A DNA stretch of 64,000 nucleotides from contig JAAWRC010000010.1 of the NCBI GenBank assembly GCA_022800815.1, forward strand, positions 1-64,000. The letters run 5' to 3'. The notes beneath the pieces were generated by a model. It saw nothing but the letters and a program-made list of their open reading frames with translations, was not told where the DNA came from and searched no databases. Below are positions 45,207 through 55,800 of the stretch, in pieces; positions within the stretch are counted from its first letter, which is position 1; each line of letters opens with the position of its first letter. A program made the position numbers and the translations under genes. The DNA is from Lachnospiraceae bacterium. Lineage in GTDB: Bacteria > Bacillota > Clostridia > Lachnospirales > Lachnospiraceae.

Positions 45207-46643
45207 ATGAGTGAAGAGAAGAAGGATTTTCGGACGGAGGAGGATTCCATCGGGACCAAGGCGGTTCCGGAGGACGTGTATTACGGAGTGCAGTCGCTCC
45301 GTGCCGCGGAAAATTTCCGCATTACGGGGCTCAGCATGCACCCGGAGATCATCAACAGCCTCGCCTACATCAAGAAGGCGGCCGCCATCACCAACTGCGA
45401 GGTCGGGATCCTGGACAGGAAGATCGCCGACGCCATCGCAAAGGCCTGTGACGAGATCCTGGCGGGAAAAATGCATGAGGATTTCATCGTGGACCCGATC
45501 CAGGGGGGAGCCGGCACCTCCATCAACATGAATGCCAACGAGGTGATCGCAAACCGTGCCATCGAGATCCTGGGGGGACAGAAGGGGGAATATTCCATCG
45601 TGAATCCCAATGACCACGTCAACTGCGGACAGTCCACCAACGACGTGATCCCCACCGCCGGAAAGATGACCTCCCTCCGTCTGCTGAAAAATCTCAAGGA
45701 GGAACTGCTCCGCCTCCATGCGGCCCTGGTGGCCAAGGCGGAGGAATTTGACGACGTGATCAAGATGGGCCGCACCCAGATGCAGGATGCGGTGCCGATC
45801 CGCCTGGGCCAGGAATTCAGGGCCTATTCCGTGGCCATCATGCGGGACATCCGGCGCATGGACAAGGCGATGGAGGAAATGTGCTTCTTAAACATGGGAG
45901 GGACGGCGATCGGAACGGGGATCAATGCGGATCCCGCCTATCTGAAACGGATCGTCCCCAACTTGGCGGAGCTTTCGGGCATGGAGCTGGTGCAGGCCTT
46001 CGACCTCATCGACGCCACCCAGAACCTGGATCCCTTCGTGGCCGTGTCCGGCGCCATCAAGGCCTGTGCGGTCACCCTGTCGAAGATCGCCAACGACCTG
46101 CGGCTGATGTCCTCCGGGCCCAGGACCGGATTTGCGGAGATCAACCTGCCCGCCAGACAGAACGGTTCCTCCATCATGCCCGGAAAGGTGAACCCGGTCA
46201 TCCCGGAGGTGGTCAACCAGGTGGCCTTCAACATCATCGGGAACGACGTGACCATCACCATGGCGGCGGAGGCGGGACAACTGGAATTGAATGCCTTCGA
46301 GCCCATCATTTTCTACTGCATGTTCCAGTCCATCGACACTCTGGCTTATGCGGTACAGACATTTGTCGATAATTGTGTTATGGGCATCACGGCCAACGAG
46401 GAACGATGCCGCTCGCTGGTGGAGAACAGCGTCGGCATCATCACGGCCATCTGCCCCCACGTGGGATATCAGAAGGCGGCCCAGATCGCAAAGACGGCGA
46501 TGAAGACAGGGGAATCCGTCCGCTCGCTGATCCTGCGGGAGGGCCTGCTCACCGACGAGGAGCTGGATGAGATCCTGGAGCCGGTACATATGACGGAGCC
46601 GGGGATCTCGGCCAAGGAATTGTTGTTAAAGAAGAGACAGTGA
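45207..46643 (+). CDS. aspA: Aspartate ammonia-lyase (aspartase)
   Basis: Deaminates L-aspartate to fumarate and ammonia. The 478-residue protein has the superfamily signature GSSIMPGKVNPVIPEVV (catalytic Ser loop), plus GGAGTSINMNANEVIANRA, NPNDHVNCGQSTNDVIPT and KMGRTQMQDAVPI. Aspartase rather than class II fumarase is favoured by the overall closeness to AspA and because a class I fumarase follows. AGGAGG lies before the ATG. It is 47 nt after malic enzyme and 15 nt before the fumarase alpha gene, one operon. Confidence 0.93.
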   Translation: MSEEKKDFRTEEDSIGTKAVPEDVYYGVQSLRAAENFRITGLSMHPEIINSLAYIKKAAAITNCEVGILDRKIADAIAKACDEILAGKMHEDFIVDPIQGGAGTSINMNANEVIANRAIEILGGQKGEYSIVNPNDHVNCGQSTNDVIPTAGKMTSLRLLKNLKEELLRLHAALVAKAEEFDDVIKMGRTQMQDAVPIRLGQEFRAYSVAIMRDIRRMDKAMEEMCFLNMGGTAIGTGINADPAYLKRIVPNLAELSGMELVQAFDLIDATQNLDPFVAVSGAIKACAVTLSKIANDLRLMSSGPRTGFAEINLPARQNGSSIMPGKVNPVIPEVVNQVAFNIIGNDVTITMAAEAGQLELNAFEPIIFYCMFQSIDTLAYAVQTFVDNCVMGITANEERCRSLVENSVGIITAICPHVGYQKAAQIAKTAMKTGESVRSLILREGLLTDEELDEILEPVHMTEPGISAKELLLKKRQ

Positions 46644-46658
46644 GAAGGAGGTCAGGCT

Positions 46659-47501
46659 GTGCGGGAGATAGAGGTAAGCAGGATCACGCAGGTGGTGGAA
46701 CGGCTCTGCGTCGAGGCCAACGAGCATCTGCCGGAGGATGTGAAGTGTGCGATCCGGGACTGCAGGGCGTGCGAGGACGGGGAGATCGCAGGGGGAGTCC
46801 TGGACAACATCATTGAGAACTTTGAGATTGCGGACAGGGAGTGCGTGCCGATCTGCCAGGACACCGGCATGGCCTGCGTGTTCCTGGAGATCGGGCAGGA
46901 CGTGCACCTTGTGGGCGGCGGTCTCTCCGAGGCGGTGGACGAGGGCGTGCGGCGGGGATATGACAGGGGATACCTCCGGAAATCGGTGGTGAGGGATCCG
47001 GTGCGCCGGGGCAACACCGGGGATAACACGCCGGCCATGCTCTACACGGAGATCGTTCCCGGCGACAAAGTCAAGGTGACGGTGGGGCCGAAGGGCTTCG
47101 GGAGCGAGAACATGAGCCAGATCCGCATGTTCAAGCCCTCCCACGGCCTTCAGGGGATCAAGGACTTTATCCTGGAGGTGGTGGAGACGGCCGGGCCGAA
47201 TCCCTGCCCGCCCATGGTAATCGGCGTGGGGATCGGAGGAACATTTGACAAGGCGGCACTGCTTGCGAAGAAGGCGCTCATGAGGCCCCTCGGTTCTTCC
47301 CATCCGGATCCCTTTTATGCCGACCTGGAAAAGGAGATGCTGGGGAGGATCAATGAGCTTGGGATCGGGCCCCAGGGTTTTGGGGGAAGGACGACGGCCA
47401 TCGGGCTGAATATCGAGACCCTGCCGACCCACATCGCAGGCATGCCGTGCGCAGTCAATATAAACTGCCACGTGACACGCCACAAAACGGAGGTGATCTG
47501 A
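46659..47501 (+). CDS. Class I fumarase, alpha subunit
   Basis: Iron-sulfur fumarate hydratase subunit of the two-gene type, 280 residues. Cluster and catalytic blocks are visible: CVPICQDTGMACVFLEIG, RRGNTGDNTPAMLYTEIVPGD, KGFGSENMSQIRMFKPSHG and the C-terminal Cys in VIGVGIGG ... AGMPCAVNINCHVTRH. The start is GTG at 46659 after AAGGAGG. It is the fumarate-to-malate step linking aspartase to malic enzyme. Related L(+)-tartrate dehydratase alpha subunits share the fold; operon context favours fumarase. Confidence 0.9.
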   Translation: MREIEVSRITQVVERLCVEANEHLPEDVKCAIRDCRACEDGEIAGGVLDNIIENFEIADRECVPICQDTGMACVFLEIGQDVHLVGGGLSEAVDEGVRRGYDRGYLRKSVVRDPVRRGNTGDNTPAMLYTEIVPGDKVKVTVGPKGFGSENMSQIRMFKPSHGLQGIKDFILEVVETAGPNPCPPMVIGVGIGGTFDKAALLAKKALMRPLGSSHPDPFYADLEKEMLGRINELGIGPQGFGGRTTAIGLNIETLPTHIAGMPCAVNINCHVTRHKTEVI

Positions 47502-47502
47502 G

Positions 47503-48075
47503 ATGGCCGAGAACAAGGGCAGAAAGATTACGCTGCCGCTCACGAAGGAGCTGGCGAAGACCCTGCATGCGGGGGACAGCGTGCTGGTGACCGGAACGAT
47601 CTATACGTCCCGGGATGCGGGCCACAAGAGGATGTGCGAGGCCCTGGCGAGGGGGGAGGAGCTTCCCTTTGACCCGACGGACGCCACCATCTACTACGTG
47701 GGGCCGACTCCGGCCAAGCCGGGCCAGGTCATCGGCTCCGCGGGGCCGACCACCAGCGGGCGCATGGACGCCTACGCCCCGACCATGATGTCCGTGGGCG
47801 CCAGGGGCATGATCGGAAAAGGCGCCCGCCTTCCGGAGGTCGTCGATGCGATGAAACAATATTCCGGCGTCTACTTCGGAGCCATCGGCGGGGCGGGGGC
47901 CCTGCTGGCAAAATGCATCAAAAAAGCGGAACTGATCGCCTATGAGGACCTGGGGGCGGAAGCCCTGAGAAAGCTCTACGTGGAGGACATGCCCCTGGTG
48001 GTCATTATCGACAGCGAGGGAAACAACCTGTATGAGAGCGGACGGGCCGCTTATCTGGAGGGGCGTAGGGGGTAA
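47503..48075 (+). CDS. Class I fumarase, beta subunit
   Basis: C-terminal-domain subunit of the two-gene class I fumarase, 190 residues. It opens ITLPLTKELAKTLHAGDSVLVTG and includes YYVGPTPAKPGQVIGSAGPTT, MDAYAP and KCIKKAELIAYEDLGAEAL, all typical of TIGR00723 proteins. The start is 1 nt after the alpha stop, so the two are made in fixed ratio. Downstream (48083-48145) are two short stem-loops but no clear T-tract. Confidence 0.9.
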   Translation: MAENKGRKITLPLTKELAKTLHAGDSVLVTGTIYTSRDAGHKRMCEALARGEELPFDPTDATIYYVGPTPAKPGQVIGSAGPTTSGRMDAYAPTMMSVGARGMIGKGARLPEVVDAMKQYSGVYFGAIGGAGALLAKCIKKAELIAYEDLGAEALRKLYVEDMPLVVIIDSEGNNLYESGRAAYLEGRRG

Positions 48076-48181
48076 AAACATATTATCGGCCGCATCTGCC
48101 GATGAGTTTCCGCAAAACTGCGCATGCGGAAGAAAAAACGGCATAGAATGAAAAGAAGAGGTTGTCTAAAGGAGAACGCCC

Positions 48182-49516
48182 ATGTGGAAAAGAAGGAGTC
48201 TGGCATGGCTTTTTGCATGGTTGTGTTTTTGGGCTTTTTTGCTTCCCACCGGAAATAGTTATGCGGGAGGGGAGGAGGAGCCGCCGAAGGAAACTGGTGC
48301 GGAGAAGGCATTTGTCACATCGGAGACGGAAGCGGCACAGGTAGCTGGGGAGGTGGCGCAGGAGGCCGCCTCGGGGGAAGCGGAGGGTGGGCCGGGAGAG
48401 CTTTACGCCATCAGCGCCGTGCTTTTGGACGGGGATTCGGGCCGGGTGCTCTATGAGAAGAACGGCTACGAGGTGCGGCCCATGGCGAGCACCACCAAGA
48501 TCATGACCTGCATCCTGGCCCTGGAAAACCTGGACGAGGAGACGGCCGTCACCGCTTCCGCAGAGGCGGCTTCCCAGCCAAAGGTCCGCCTGGGGATGCG
48601 GGAGGGGGAGCAGTATATGTTGAAGGATCTGCTCTATTCCCTGATGTTGGAATCCCACAACGATTCGGCGGTGGCCGTGGCGGAGGCGGTTTCCGGGAGC
48701 GTGGAGGGGTTTTCCACGCTGATGAATCAGAAGGCGAGGGAGATCGGCTGTGAGAACACCTGCTTTCTGACTCCCAACGGGCTGGATGCGAAGAAGGAGG
48801 AGGACGGCGTTACCATGTCCCATTCCACCACGGCGGCGGACCTGGCCAGGATCATGCGCTACTGTACCGTGGAATCGCCGAAAAAGGACCGGTTTCGGGA
48901 GATCACCGGGACGGCCTCCTACCAGTTCCGGGCGGCCGGCCGGAGTTTTTCCTGCAACAACCACAACGCCTTTCTCCACATGATGGAGGGGGCTTTTTCC
49001 GGGAAAACCGGGTTTACGGGGGAGGCGGGATACTGCTACGTGGGGGCTCTGGAGCGGGACGGGAAGACCCTGATCGTGGCCCTTCTCGGCTGCGGCTGGC
49101 CCAACAATAAAACCTATAAATGGAGCGATGCCAGAAAGCTGATGGAATATGGGCTGTCCAACTATGAGTACCGGGAGATCTATCAGAAGCCGGAACTCTC
49201 GGATCTTCCCGTGGAAGGAGGAATTCCGGCGGGCGGGGAGGCGAACGAGACGGCCTTCGTGCCTCTGGTGGAGGTGAAGGGAGAGGGAAGCCGTTTTCGG
49301 CTCCTCATGCGGGAGGGGGAGCAGGTGGAGGTGAGGACGGAATTGGAAACGAGCCTCACGGCCCCCGTCGCAAAGGACCGGATGGTGGGAAGAATCGTCT
49401 ACAGCCTGGACGGGGAGACGGTGGCCTTCTGTGAGATTCGGACGGTGGCTTCGGTGGAAAAGTTGGATTTTACATGGTGTCTGTCCCAAGTTTTGGGGAT
49501 GGCTCTGGAACCATAA
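48182..49516 (+). CDS. Serine-type D-Ala-D-Ala carboxypeptidase (DacF-like PBP)
   Basis: Low-molecular-weight penicillin-binding protein that removes the terminal D-Ala of wall peptides. The 444-residue precursor has a Sec signal peptide (RRSLAWLFAWLCFWAFLLP), an acidic Ala/Glu-rich linker (residues ~30-70), then the S11 peptidase domain with SxxK in MASTTKIMTCIL, SxN in LESHNDSAVAVAE and KTG in FSGKTGFTGEAGYC, plus a C-terminal PBP5_C-like domain (~340-430). No clear C-terminal anchor helix is seen. AAAGGAG precedes the start. A sporulation-type (DacF) or vegetative (DacA) role cannot be separated. Confidence 0.92.
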   Translation: MWKRRSLAWLFAWLCFWAFLLPTGNSYAGGEEEPPKETGAEKAFVTSETEAAQVAGEVAQEAASGEAEGGPGELYAISAVLLDGDSGRVLYEKNGYEVRPMASTTKIMTCILALENLDEETAVTASAEAASQPKVRLGMREGEQYMLKDLLYSLMLESHNDSAVAVAEAVSGSVEGFSTLMNQKAREIGCENTCFLTPNGLDAKKEEDGVTMSHSTTAADLARIMRYCTVESPKKDRFREITGTASYQFRAAGRSFSCNNHNAFLHMMEGAFSGKTGFTGEAGYCYVGALERDGKTLIVALLGCGWPNNKTYKWSDARKLMEYGLSNYEYREIYQKPELSDLPVEGGIPAGGEANETAFVPLVEVKGEGSRFRLLMREGEQVEVRTELETSLTAPVAKDRMVGRIVYSLDGETVAFCEIRTVASVEKLDFTWCLSQVLGMALEP

Positions 49517-49530
49517 AAAAGTAAAAAAGA

Positions 49531-49560
49531 TTGGCCAATCCGGCAATTCTCATGTATAAT
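49531..49560 (+). promoter_or_regulatory. Promoter of the DUF5685/J-domain genes
   Basis: TTGGCC (49531-49536), 18-bp spacer, TATAAT (49555-49560), 50 nt before the start. Confidence 0.6.
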
Positions 49561-49609
49561 GGAGGTGCGTGGATTGGCTGATTTTTTATGGAATAAAAGG
49601 AGTGGTCCC

Positions 49610-50506
49610 ATGTTCGGTTATGTGACGATCAACAAGCCGGAGCTTAAGATCCGGGAATTTCAGAGGTATCAGGGATATTACTGCGGGATCTGCCGGAGCT
49701 TAAGGCTCCGGTACGGTTTTTCCGGACAGATGGCATTGAATTATGACATGGTGTTTCTGGCGGCCCTGCTCACGGGGCTATACGAGGGGAAGGAGTATCT
49801 GGCCCTGCGCCGGTGTGCGCTCCACCCGGCGGAAAAGCATTTGTCGATCCAGAACCCTTATATTGATTATGCTGCGGACATGACGGTGCTCTTCGCCTGG
49901 CATAATCTGATGGACGACTGGGAGGATGACAGAAACCCGTGCAGCCTGGCGGCGGCGGGGATGTTAAAGAAAAAATGTACCGCCCTGAAAGGGCGCTATC
50001 CCAGGCAGTGGCGGGCGGCGGGCAGCTGCATCCGGAAGCTTCACGGCTATGAGCGGGAAAAGAGTCCGGATCTGGACGGGGCGGCCGGCTGCATGGGGGC
50101 GCTTCTGGGGGAAATTCTGGTTCGGGAAAAGGACCAGTGGGAAGAACCTCTGCGGGCCATGGGATTTTATTTGGGGAAATTCGTCTACCTGATGGACGCC
50201 TATGAGGATCTCGCCCAGGATGAGAGAAAAGGCCGGTATAATCCGCTGTCCCGGGAGAAGGAAAGGCCGGATTTCGAAGACTGGTTTGCACAGGTGATGA
50301 CCATGATGATGGCCGGCTGCGCCAGGGAATTTGAACGGCTTCCGATTTTAAAGGATGTTGCTATTTTGAGAAATATATTGTATGCTGGTGTCTGGACGAA
50401 ATATGATCTCATCAGAAAAAGACAGGGCTCTCATCAGAAAGAGACAGTGACTTCATCAGAAAGAAACGCAGAGAGAGAACGGGAGAATTGGCATGGATCC
50501 ATATAA
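49610..50506 (+). CDS. DUF5685 family protein
   Basis: A 298-residue soluble, mostly helical protein. [31 protein letters not shown] is the characteristic family start with a CxxC pair, followed by [18 protein letters not shown], an Asp-rich helix [10 protein letters not shown], and a second Asp-rich [20 protein letters not shown]. The paired Asp-rich helices recall metal or isoprenoid-binding helices, but no function is known. Start at 49610 follows AAAAGGAG; the longer frame to 49559 overlaps the promoter. Its end overlaps the J-domain gene by 14 nt, a pairing that recurs in Clostridia. Confidence 0.82.
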   Translation: MFGYVTINKPELKIREFQRYQGYYCGICRSLRLRYGFSGQMALNYDMVFLAALLTGLYEGKEYLALRRCALHPAEKHLSIQNPYIDYAADMTVLFAWHNLMDDWEDDRNPCSLAAAGMLKKKCTALKGRYPRQWRAAGSCIRKLHGYEREKSPDLDGAAGCMGALLGEILVREKDQWEEPLRAMGFYLGKFVYLMDAYEDLAQDERKGRYNPLSREKERPDFEDWFAQVMTMMMAGCAREFERLPILKDVAILRNILYAGVWTKYDLIRKRQGSHQKETVTSSERNAERERENWHGSI

Positions 50507-51194
50507 AGTGCTGGGGCTGGACCCTTCGGCCTCCGACGAAGAAGTAAAGAAGGCTTACCGGAATTTGAGCAGGAAGTATCATCCGGACTCTAATGTGAAC
50601 AGCGCCCACCCGGAGATTGCGGAGGCGAAGTTCAAGGAGGTTCAGCAGGCTTACGATATTATTATGAAGAAACGGCAGGACGGCGGCTCCGGCTATGGGA
50701 GCAGCGGCTATGACGGAGACGGGCAGGACGGCTATGACGATCCCTTTGGCGGTTTCGGAGGCTTTGATCCCTTCCGTGGTTTCGGAAGCTTCGGCGGTTC
50801 CTATGGCCAGAGTAGGCGTAGTACGTACCAGAATGAGACGGACAGCCACCTTCGGGCAGCGGCCAATTATATCAATTCCGGCCATTACAGGGAGGCCTTA
50901 AACGTGCTGGAAGGGATCAAGGCGCGGGGCGGCACCTGGTATTATTACCACGCTGCGGCAAATTCCGGGATGGGCAACAACATTCAGGCCATGGAGTCGG
51001 CCAGAAAGGCGGTGGAGCTGGAACCGGACAACGCCCGTTTCCGCATGCTCTTAAATCAGTTGGAGTCCGGGGGAAGCTGGTATCGCTCTATGGGGGAGGG
51101 ATACGGCCGCAGCATGGGGAACATGAACAGTTGGTGCTGTCAGATCCTTGCCCTCAACGCCTGTTTGAACCTCTGCTGCTGCAGACCCTTTTAG
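50493..51194 (+). CDS. J-domain (DnaJ-like) protein with Cys-rich C-terminus
   Basis: A 233-residue co-chaperone-like protein. Residues 1-65 form a J domain ([20 protein letters not shown] ... KYHPDSN, HPD motif present), then a Gly/Tyr/Asp/Phe-rich segment (~70-115), a TPR-like helical part ([21 protein letters not shown] ... [20 protein letters not shown]) and an unusual end [17 protein letters not shown]. No DnaJ zinc-finger is present, so it is a type III J protein. It should recruit an Hsp70; the Cys-rich hydrophobic tail may bind metal or membrane. Translation is coupled to DUF5685. Confidence 0.85.
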   Translation: MDPYKVLGLDPSASDEEVKKAYRNLSRKYHPDSNVNSAHPEIAEAKFKEVQQAYDIIMKKRQDGGSGYGSSGYDGDGQDGYDDPFGGFGGFDPFRGFGSFGGSYGQSRRSTYQNETDSHLRAAANYINSGHYREALNVLEGIKARGGTWYYYHAAANSGMGNNIQAMESARKAVELEPDNARFRMLLNQLESGGSWYRSMGEGYGRSMGNMNSWCCQILALNACLNLCCCRPF

Positions 51195-51232
51195 ACATCT
51201 GCAAAAAACAGTGGGGCCGCTAAAAAATAAGG

Positions 51233-51262
51233 TTGACACCTTGGGGAGAACAAGTGTAAAAT
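51233..51262 (+). promoter_or_regulatory. Promoter of the O-antigen-ligase-like gene
   Basis: TTGACA (51233-51238), 18-bp spacer, TAAAAT (51257-51262), ~80 nt before the start. Confidence 0.65.
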
Positions 51263-51340
51263 ATTTAGTGGCCTTTATTATATGGATCCTGTGGAGAAGG
51301 GATCCGGCGGAGAAGACAGAAAAGACGGAGAGGGTCAGAG

Positions 51341-52750
51341 ATGATTCACGGCAGAGAGAAACCGGGCTTGCTGGATATCCTGCTTGACCATTATATCGTA
51401 TTCTGTGTATTTTTTGCCCTGCTTATGATGACACTGACCGGTGTGGGGGACGTGCGCACGGTGAGCATGGCAGGGCTTCTTTTGTGTGCGGCGGGCCTGG
51501 CACAGCCTTCTGCCGCCGTTGATCTCTGGGTCTTCATCCCTCTGGTTCTCTATAACGGCATCAATATGGCTTCCTCCTATGCCGCCCACGGAAACGTCAC
51601 CGAGGGATACGGGGGGATTCAGATGATCCTGCCGACGATCTATCTCCTGACGGCCTGTATGGATGATTCCGGGCTTCTCCTGTTGAAGCGTATGTGCGTG
51701 GTCTGGGCGGGAATTCTGGCGGCGGCGGGGCTTGTTGGCTACGTGGCCGGCGCCCTGCTCGGGGAGGGGGCCGGCCGCATGGGCGGCCCCCTGGGAAATC
51801 CCAATGCGTCGGGGATCTTTCTGGTGATGGGCTGGTTTGCGGTTCAGAAAAAAGAAACAGAGAGGTCCAGGGCAGACAGGGGAACGGACCGGTGGGAGCG
51901 GATCTTTGCCGGCCTGGAGCCGGTTCTGCTCGCCGCACTGGCGCTTACCCTGTCGATGGGAAGCTTCGTCGCCATGGCGGCGGGGATTCTCGTGTTGTTT
52001 TTCTCGGAACGGAAACGGGGAAGGAAGGAGTGGTTCCGGTATGTCTGCCGGACCCTGGCGAAGGCGTCCTTCGGGATTGGGACCGGGCTCCTTCTCTATC
52101 TGGGAGCTGCCCGGTCCGGCGCCGGTTGGGTCTGCGTCCCCCTCATCCTGTATGTGCTGGCGCAGGCGTTTTACTGGAAGGATCTGGAGTGTTTTTTGCA
52201 GATACATACCCGGATGGCGGCAGGTCTTGCGGCCGGGGGGATTCTGGTGGCGGGGCTGGCAGTCGGGATGAGGCCGGCTGCCTTTTCGACCTTTGCCGAG
52301 CGGCTGGAAATGATGCGTTCCGGCTTCTCCTATCTGACGGTAGCTCCGGTTTTCGGAGTGGGGCCCTTCAGGTGGAGGCTCCTGGACATGCAGGATGGGG
52401 GAACTTATTTCGCCACATGGCATATCCACAATGTACTGATTCACACAGCCGTGGAGTTTGGCCTGGCTGCTGCAGCGATGCTTATCTGGCTAGTAGTTCG
52501 CTTTTACCGGAAAAAGGCAGACGCCTGTACAAAGGCCAGTTTCACCGCCTACTGCGTTCACAATCTGATGGATACCAGTTTCTTTTATGCCGGCATTACC
52601 TCCTTCGCACTGATCCTGGCGGGAAATCCGGGGGAAGGAGGGAAGCGGCTCGGAGGGATGTGGCTCAAGGCCCTGTTCCTGCTTCTCGCAGCGCTGCATG
52701 CTGTTCATTTTTATAATATCTCTGCCCTGCAAGCAGGTGTTTTGCCCTGA
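51341..52750 (+). CDS. O-antigen ligase-like polytopic membrane protein
   Basis: A 469-residue membrane protein with about 10-12 helices. The layout fits the Wzy/WaaL (O-antigen ligase) superfamily: GRMGGPLGNPNASGIFLVMGWF carries the N-P-N motif usual in these proteins, and the long loop with FGVGPFRWRLLDMQ ... TWHIHNVLIHTAVEFGLAAA holds the conserved His-containing segment. Such enzymes transfer or polymerise lipid-linked glycans. No glycosyltransferase operon is adjacent; it precedes a giant surface protein, so a role in decorating surface polymers or proteins is conceivable. AGAGGGTCAGAG precedes the ATG. Confidence 0.72.
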   Translation: MIHGREKPGLLDILLDHYIVFCVFFALLMMTLTGVGDVRTVSMAGLLLCAAGLAQPSAAVDLWVFIPLVLYNGINMASSYAAHGNVTEGYGGIQMILPTIYLLTACMDDSGLLLLKRMCVVWAGILAAAGLVGYVAGALLGEGAGRMGGPLGNPNASGIFLVMGWFAVQKKETERSRADRGTDRWERIFAGLEPVLLAALALTLSMGSFVAMAAGILVLFFSERKRGRKEWFRYVCRTLAKASFGIGTGLLLYLGAARSGAGWVCVPLILYVLAQAFYWKDLECFLQIHTRMAAGLAAGGILVAGLAVGMRPAAFSTFAERLEMMRSGFSYLTVAPVFGVGPFRWRLLDMQDGGTYFATWHIHNVLIHTAVEFGLAAAAMLIWLVVRFYRKKADACTKASFTAYCVHNLMDTSFFYAGITSFALILAGNPGEGGKRLGGMWLKALFLLLAALHAVHFYNISALQAGVLP

Positions 52751-52833
52751 ACCACCCTATCAGGGATAAAAAACAGGCAAGTTTGAGTTTCGCAATTACA
52801 TAGAAATAAAAAATTCGGAAGGGAGTTGGAACC

Positions 52834-55800
52834 ATGAAGTTTTCCAAAAAGTGTGTACGGATCTTCGGCGGCTGTATCCTCTTTTTCACTTTTGCCCTGG
52901 CCCTGGCCACGGCAGCCAAGGCGGTTTCGAACCAGTGGGATGCGGACGGCTCCTACAGTCTGGTCATCCAGAAGCAGTTTGACAGCACGCTCTCACGGGA
53001 TGTCTTAGACAAGGCAAAGGAGGAAACCTACCGCTTCCGTGTCGAGGGCTACCGTCTGGACGGGGACAAGAATAAGATCCAGATCGACGATATCGTGGAG
53101 ATCGGCCCGAATTCGGCCAACTGGACAGGGAACTCGACTACCGGAGAGCCCTGGAAGCTGTCGGAGACACTCAAATCCAAAGGGCCCATCCATGTCTCGG
53201 TGACGGAGATCACCAACGACGTGACGCTGTTGGTGAATGGCAAGGAGTACAACATGGGGGACTCTCGTGCCGAGGTCTCCAACCTGTATACGGAGGCTCC
53301 CCAGGTACGGGATCTAAACAGCAACGGAAAGATCACCCTCTCCCGGCCGAAGACGAAAATGGTCTATAAGAATGGAACCCTGGTGGAGGAAGCGGTCACT
53401 GCCACCTCCACCTTCCTCATAAAGCATGAGTGGCCATGGACCGACGACAAGGTGGCCAAGCCCCAAAACTGGACTCAGATGCCGGAGAAGGTGGTGACGC
53501 TGAAGCCTGGCGATACATACAATTATACCGGACTTGCGGCGGGACGCTACACCATCGAGGATCTGGCCGTGTCCGGCTACAAGATCCAGCTTGGGTCCCG
53601 GACGAAGGACGTCCCGGCGGGAAAGACCGGGGAGTTCTACATCAACAGCAAGCCCGGGAAGCTGATCATCACTGCCGGGGGCACGCAGAACGACGGTGAT
53701 CATCATTATTATACGATCAAGCGGGTCAGCGCCCCGGCCGGTGCGGAGCCCTTCGAGGACCGGACCACCCAGGCCGTCGTCTCGGGAGGGCGCTATTCAG
53801 TCACAAACCTGCCCCGGGGCAGGTACGAGGTGACGGAGTACACCTTTTCCGGCGCACCTACCAAGTTCAAGGTGAGGGTGCCGGAGACGACAGAGACCGA
53901 CAAATCCTTTAAATTCAGAGACTTTACCGCACAGGGCAAGACGATTACCAGATATTATATCACCATGGGCGGCGACTATGTCGACGGTTTTCGGTACGGG
54001 CCCATGTATAATGCGGCGGGGAGAATGCTTCCTGAGACGAGCCTGTACAATGTGCGCTATATCGCCGATTTCCTTCAGGCGGACGGAACGACGAAACGCC
54101 TGGGCTATAGCGCCTCCAACCGCAAGGGCAATTACTATTACACCTTAAATGATACGATCATCCCGGGAACCGGAAGTCAGAGACTGGCTTTCGGCGTGGG
54201 CGAGACGGCGGCCAACAAAGGCGGATACTGTCTGCTGCGGTGGACCGAGCATACGAGGACCACGAAAACCGAAACCAAAGACTACGACAACATCGATTAC
54301 ACCTTCACCGTGGACGACCGTGGCTGGATGGAGATCACCGCACCGACGGTCACGTCTGCCGATATCGGTGCGGACAGGATCACTTACACCTACACGGTCC
54401 GGAAGGATGTGGGCGGGCCGGCGGTCGGGACGCTGACGCTGAAACCGGGCGAGACCGGGAAGCTCGAGGGGCTGGAGGCGGGAAGCTACTTCGTCAGAGA
54501 GACGGTGAACCTGGACCAGCCGGACGGCTTCCAGATGGAGATTTCCGGCGATCCCTTCGGCTCCACGGAGGCGGGGACGTCCTTTGACCTGGTGACGATG
54601 GGCGACCGTGCCCTGACCATCACGAAGCCTACGGCTGTCAATGACGGCGGCCGGACCTATACCTTCAAGGTGGAGCGGACCGGAGGAAAAGAACTGCCCA
54701 CTCCCTTTACGCCACGGACCGTGACCCTCAAGGCGGGGGAGAGCAGCGGCGGTATCGTCCTCCCGGAGGGCGAATACAAGATTACGCCCACGGATGACAT
54801 GACCGAGGTCTTCCAGCTGACCTGCAGCGACAGTACCCAGGTCCATGCGGAGGTCCCCTCTGCCCAATCGGCCACCGTGACCTTTACAAATGTGTTCACG
54901 GAGGGAAACTATGGCTACCGCTATGTCCATGAGTATTACCTGAAAAACGGGGACGAAGACAAATACAGCTACGAGGGCTGCAGCCCGGTGACGACGGTGG
55001 GCGGCCGGGATAACGATCAGGAGACTTATGGCTCTGTCGATGTCACCAAGGAGCCGGCCTTTACCTTCACTGGCGCGGACGGGGAAAAACAGACCTACTC
55101 CTACGCCTATATGCCGGACAACAACGGTTATGGCTATGCGAATGAGGGGAAGACGGCCGGCAGGAGCAGTGTGGACGGTCTGCGCCCTTCGAACCAGAGT
55201 ATCGAAAAGCGGACCGGAACACCGATTTCTTACAGTGTGGATGCAACTTTGACCGGGAATAAGTCTATCGGAGTTGACGAGAATAAATCCCAGATCATCA
55301 TTCTGCGCTATTTCCGGGTACTGCCACAGAACCAGAAGGGCAGCTATAAGTACGTCCACGTGTATTATCACCGAAACAGGGACGGCACCGTCGCCTGGGA
55401 GGGAACTAGCGACATTCAGGAGGCGACCGGCCAGCTGGGACTGTCCTACCCGGCCAAAAATATTCCGCTGGTGCCGAATTACAGACCGGAAGGTGAAGAC
55501 CAGACGTACCATTACGTCCACAACAACCGCCCCACCTGCGGCGTCTTGGCGGACGATCCCCATGACACGAATGCCGCACTGATCGAGGGAATGGCCACAA
55601 GTAAACCCGACGCACAGCAGCGATACTATCCCAACAGCGACGGAGACAGCGTCGTTGCCACCGAAGACGGCAAGCAGATCATCATCCTGCGCTATTACCG
55701 TGAGGAAGACCCGGTGGTGACCAACGGCACCTACAAGGTCGTCCACGAGTACTATTTCCGGGAAAAGCTGGAGAACCAGGAGGGAGCGGTGGAGGATTCC

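Noticed and set aside
54145-55746. 533-residue minus-strand frame opposite the surface protein
   Set aside because: Arises from the biased codons of the beta-rich repeats on the other strand; Val/Arg/Asp-rich translation with no family look.
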